From an uncultured Lachnoclostridium sp. (GTDB lineage: Bacteria; Bacillota; Clostridia; Lachnospirales; Lachnospiraceae), in the NCBI GenBank assembly GCA_946499505.1, contig CAMMSL010000009.1, positions 33,317-97,316 on the forward strand: a DNA stretch of 64,000 nucleotides. Reading direction: 5' to 3'. The notes beneath the pieces are model-generated. The model was given only the letters and a program-made list of their open reading frames with translations. It was not told where the DNA came from and ran no database searches. This document shows positions 62,434-64,000 of the stretch, piece after piece (position 1 is the first letter of the stretch; each line of letters starts with the position of its first letter). The position numbers and the translations under genes are program-made.

Positions 62434-64000
<1,567 letters not shown>

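Overview
The window reads as a piece of chromosome from an anaerobic, spore-forming clostridium, most likely a member of the Lachnospiraceae. The support is: Firmicutes-type ribosome binding sites (AGGAGG) and TTGACA/TATAAT promoters; sporulation genes (sigG, spoIIM and a SpoVB-like flippase); a flavodiiron protein; a very large 2-hydroxyacyl-CoA dehydratase activase; an NifS/NifU iron-sulfur pair under an Rrf2 regulator; and base composition near the middle of the range. I do not name a species. The window is gene-dense and mostly housekeeping. I saw no insertion sequence, prophage, CRISPR array or rRNA.

Layout. 1-1880: tail of an amino-acid ABC importer (binding protein fragment, permease, ATPase). 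1998-5095: purF and purB with promoter and terminator. 5175-6218: secreted protein with Pro/Glu repeats and BspA-like leucine-rich repeats. 6224-10367: degenerate sirtuin, gltX and a UvrD-like helicase in one run. 10373-10678: DUF1292 gene on the minus strand. 10771-14224: orphan sugar-binding lipoprotein, a GlgX-like protein that has lost its catalytic residues, and a DUF5662-like protein, tightly packed. 14252-19158: luxS (minus), a phosphatase, a beta-CASP nuclease, sigG, a HAD phosphatase and a small acidic protein. 19208-25019: membrane-anchored protein (minus), then pth-mfd and a PrsA-like lipoprotein. 25062-26764: flavodiiron protein and a cytidylate-kinase-like protein (minus). 27019-32563: ArsC/Spx-like protein, then a complete BMP-type nucleoside ABC importer. 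32564-33363: 800 bp without a gene, built round a very long palindrome. 33364-39419: recA-recX, rny, a Nudix hydrolase, spoIIM and, convergent, the SpoVB-like flippase. 39476-43717: iscR-like regulator, nifS, nifU, mnmA and a PHP phosphatase. 43769-51477: gap, pgk, tpiA, a membrane protein, gpmI, greA and a HAD phosphatase. 51888-52516: gene-free, holding two more long palindromes. 52517-56764: giant activase (minus). 56969-60742: rhomboid-like zinc protein, pyk and lysA. 60760-64000: lipoprotein, tRNA-Leu(CAA), an AT-rich orphan gene (minus), and the start of a secreted GH73-type glucosaminidase that leaves the window inside a PETG repeat tract.

How the genes work together. Lower glycolysis is nearly complete (gap, pgk, tpiA, gpmI, pyk) with separate promoters and intercistronic hairpins. 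The isc-type cluster couples cysteine desulfuration to tRNA thiolation (mnmA). recA carries a LexA-type box. Purine synthesis (purF, purB) and purine-nucleoside uptake (the BMP importer) are both present.

The most unusual material is three long imperfect palindromes (32669-32945, 51904-52114, 52265-52451) that share an architecture but not a sequence, and several fold-retaining, catalysis-losing proteins: the GlgX-like, sirtuin-like and rhomboid-like proteins. Motif positions come from reading the sequence. Family names come from recalled motifs, not database searches.
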